NCBI GenBank assembly: GCA_023457435.1
Contig: JAEWLS010000021.1
Coordinates: forward strand, 1-24,602
Length of the DNA stretch: 24,602 nucleotides
Direction of reading: 5' to 3'
Source of the DNA: Pseudomonadota bacterium
GTDB lineage: Bacteria > Pseudomonadota > Alphaproteobacteria > Rhizobiales > Rhizobiaceae
Below the pieces are notes generated by a model. That model did no database searches, was not told the DNA's origin, and saw only the letters and a list, made by a program, of their open reading frames with translations. How positions within the stretch are numbered: the first letter of the stretch is position 1; each line of letters starts with the position of its first letter. Both the position numbers and the translations under genes were made by a program. Below, piece after piece: positions 23,344 to 24,602 of this stretch.

Positions 23344-23510
23344 CTTCTCCCCTTGTGCGAGAAGGTGGATCGGCGCGCAGCGCCGAGACGGATGAGGGGT
23401 GCTGGAAGGATCGCAATGCTTTCGGAGATGCCGTGTTCCGTCCAACACCCCTCATCCGACCTCCCTCTCGCTTCGCTCGGCTCGGCCACCTTCTCCCACA
23501 AGGGGAGAAG
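23344..23510. repeat. MITE-like element C, copy 2 (167 bp, 25-bp inverted ends)
   Basis: The left end 23344-23368 and right end 23486-23510 (CCACCTTCTCCCACAAGGGG, then AGAAG) are reverse complements with one mismatch. Inside, GATGAGGGGTG pairs with CACCCCTCATC. This copy has intact ends and is probably closer to the ancestral form than copy 1. It is non-coding. Confidence 0.8.
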
Positions 23511-23610
23511 GGGGAGCGCTGCATCCGCCTCATTGCAAACCTTAAACCTCGCAGCCCAGCTTTCATGCTGCAGATCGGTCAAAAATTGGCCGGCCGGCTT
23601 TGTCTCGCCC

Positions 23611-23859
23611 TCAGCCCGGCGGCGGGGTCATGACGGTGGAGTCGAACACGATCGCGGTTCTCGCCAGCACATGCCCCTGCTGGTCGCGGACCTCGATGGA
23701 GAACGAGCGCCCCGCGCTGCCGGGGATGACGTCGCTCGCGATCTCGGCGAGGGCGCGGGTGGCCTCGAAACGAGCCGCCTCGAGGTCGGGCAGGTCAATC
23801 CCGACATCGTCGCGAATGAGATCGTCGCCATCACGGCTATCGAAAAAATAATGGGGCAT
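23611..23859 (-). CDS. DUF6894-type small protein
   Basis: This 82-aa soluble protein begins MPHYFFDSRDGDDLIRDDVG, continues LPDLEAARFEATRALAEIA and ends in a beta-rich part (SFSIEVRDQQGHVLARTAIV). This pattern is very common in rhizobia, where many paralogues occur, and I recognise it as the DUF6894 family; the function is unknown. The ATG at 23859 has only a weak purine stretch before it. The N-terminal MPHYFFD matches the usual family start, which supports the choice. The upstream same-strand gene ends 84 bp away. The downstream side runs into the repeat array. Confidence 0.85.
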   Translation of the reverse strand: MPHYFFDSRDGDDLIRDDVGIDLPDLEAARFEATRALAEIASDVIPGSAGRSFSIEVRDQQGHVLARTAIVFDSTVMTPPPG

Positions 23860-23943
23860 CCCAATGAACCGCGCGAACCGCGCGATGTTCCGCCCGCGGT
23901 CGCAATGCGTTGAAACAATATGCAGGGGCGCAGACGCTCAGGA

Positions 23944-24528
23944 TCAACGAGGGGGCAGCGCCAGCTCGGAGACGACCTCCAGCGCGCGATCCTCCAGCCT
24001 GTCGACGCCGGCCGGCGGGACGTGGGCGGCAAGGCGGGCATCGCGCGCGCGGATCAGGCCGGCGATGTCGTCTTCAAAGGCCGCGAGCATGCCCGTCAGC
24101 CAGCGGTTCACCAGATAGGACGGGCGCGGCATCTGCACGTCGAAACGGGGAAGCAGCGCAACCGTCGGCTCGGCGTCGAGCCACGTGTCGCCGACGACCC
24201 AGCGGTTGACCGTGAAGAGACGCAGGGCGCGGCCCCCGGCGTCGACGCCGACGGCAACAAGGTGATGCACAGGGCCCTCGGCGCCATCCGGACGGACGAA
24301 GCAGTGGAAGTGGCCGTGCTCGGCGGCACCTTCCTCGGGCGGGTGGCAGTGATAGAACCACTGCGCGCCGCTCGCCGGGTCGAACACGTCGCCCGGCGGA
24401 TAATGATCCCAGAGATTCGGCTGCGGGTGGTCACGAAACGTTTCCGACAGGACGTTGAGCCCGGCCTTGGCGAGCAGGCTTTCGCAGAAGGCGACCTCCT
24501 GCAACGCGCGCTCGCGGGCCTCGCTCAC
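23944..24528 (-). CDS. Histidine-rich protein of unknown function (DUF6969-like), start uncertain
   Basis: This protein of at least 194 aa has no signal peptide or membrane segment in the visible part. Notable segments are HPQPNLWDHYPPGDVFDPASG, QWFYHCHPPEEGAAEHGHFH, CFVRPDG and HHLVAVGVDAGGRALRLFTV. The His-rich stretch YHCHPP...EHGHFHCF looks able to bind a metal, though this is only a visual impression. I believe it belongs to the DUF6969 group, whose function is unknown; that family name is tentative. The listed start is a GTG at 24528 with no good ribosome binding site. The frame stays open to the window edge, upstream of an alanine-rich stretch, so the true start may lie beyond base 24602. 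Confidence 0.72.
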   Translation of the reverse strand: MSEARERALQEVAFCESLLAKAGLNVLSETFRDHPQPNLWDHYPPGDVFDPASGAQWFYHCHPPEEGAAEHGHFHCFVRPDGAEGPVHHLVAVGVDAGGRALRLFTVNRWVVGDTWLDAEPTVALLPRFDVQMPRPSYLVNRWLTGMLAAFEDDIAGLIRARDARLAAHVPPAGVDRLEDRALEVVSELALPPR

Positions 24529-24602
24529 GGCCGCACGCCAGGCGGCAACGGCGCAGGCGGCGGCGGAGGCGCGGCCTTTTCCACCGGCGGCGCGGCCGGA
24601 GG

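Larger units (their letters stand above)
22526..23510 (+). repeat. Tandem duplication, 498-bp period, of a composite repeat
   Basis: Bases from 22526 to about 22858 match those from 23024 to about 23356 at a constant offset of 498, with roughly 19 substitutions and no length change over about 333 bases. The similarity resumes within repeat C at an offset of 471, after a 27-base length difference. Each unit holds palindrome A, block B and element C in the same order, so the array is A1-B2-C1-A2-B3-C2. It lies between the vWA and DUF6894-type genes and contains no credible gene; its open frames are read-throughs of the repeats. Confidence 0.85.

Noticed and set aside
22143..23510. Possible CRISPR array because of repeated blocks
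   Set aside because: Repeats are long, palindromic and widely and irregularly spaced, the intervals are themselves repeated, and no cas gene is nearby.
22488..23566. Several open frames of 110-160 codons in the repeat array
   Set aside because: They are read-throughs of the repeats; the same peptide strings recur in the duplicated units, and none has a credible start signal or domain.
23583..23605. GGCCGGCC palindrome and nearby A/T run as terminator of the DUF6894 gene
   Set aside because: The palindrome leaves no usable loop, and a stable stem could not be drawn.

Overview
The window is about 24.6 kb of GC-rich DNA. Gene content and layout suggest an alphaproteobacterium of the Rhizobiales (Hyphomicrobiales), probably near Mesorhizobium and other Phyllobacteriaceae. 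The grounds are a zwf-pgl-edd Entner-Doudoroff operon, aceA controlled by a divergent RamB/ScfR-type regulator, a DUF6894-type protein, and palindromic intergenic repeats built around CTTCTCCCCTTGTGGGAGAAG. This placement rests on recognition, not on a database search.

Layout, left to right. (1) 1-3737, minus strand: a PotF/SpuD-like polyamine-binding protein, a DMT (EamA) exporter, and a RamB-like short-chain fatty acyl regulator. (2) 3946-5583, plus strand: isocitrate lyase aceA, a small conserved-looking 83-aa protein, and a clear intrinsic terminator. (3) 5663-8376: a gamma-glutamylputrescine synthetase-like gene and a PuuB-like FAD oxidase, coupled by a one-base stop/start overlap. (4) 8399-11017: an ECF42-type sigma factor module (YCII/DGPF protein, sigma factor with long C-terminal extension, SRPBCC/AHSA1 protein, VOC protein) with a candidate self-recognised promoter. 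(5) 11022-13802: an SLC13-type permease, a 43-aa small ORF and an SDR dehydrogenase. (6) 13949-17943: zwf-pgl-edd, followed without a visible terminator by a membrane-anchored CSS-motif/EAL c-di-GMP phosphodiesterase. (7) 19586-21746, minus strand: a secreted CHRD protein and a secreted von Willebrand factor A (vWA) protein with beta-rich repeats. (8) 21757-23590: a gene-free block of about 1.8 kb, most of it a mosaic of palindromic, MITE-like repeats including a tandem duplication with a 498-bp period. (9) 23611-24528, minus strand: a DUF6894-type protein and a histidine-rich protein of unknown function whose start may lie beyond the window.

Metabolically the left half fits scavenging of polyamines (uptake protein, then glutamylation and oxidation) and of acetate or fatty acids (glyoxylate shunt). 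The middle carries glucose catabolism through 6-phosphogluconate; KDPG aldolase is not in the window. No phage, integrase, transposase, tRNA, rRNA or CRISPR array was seen.

The two observations most worth checking are the ECF42 promoter candidate, placed 5' of its own operon, and the nested repeat array at 22143-23510. I found no convincing entirely new system. Domain and family names are from recognition of motifs; no searches were run.
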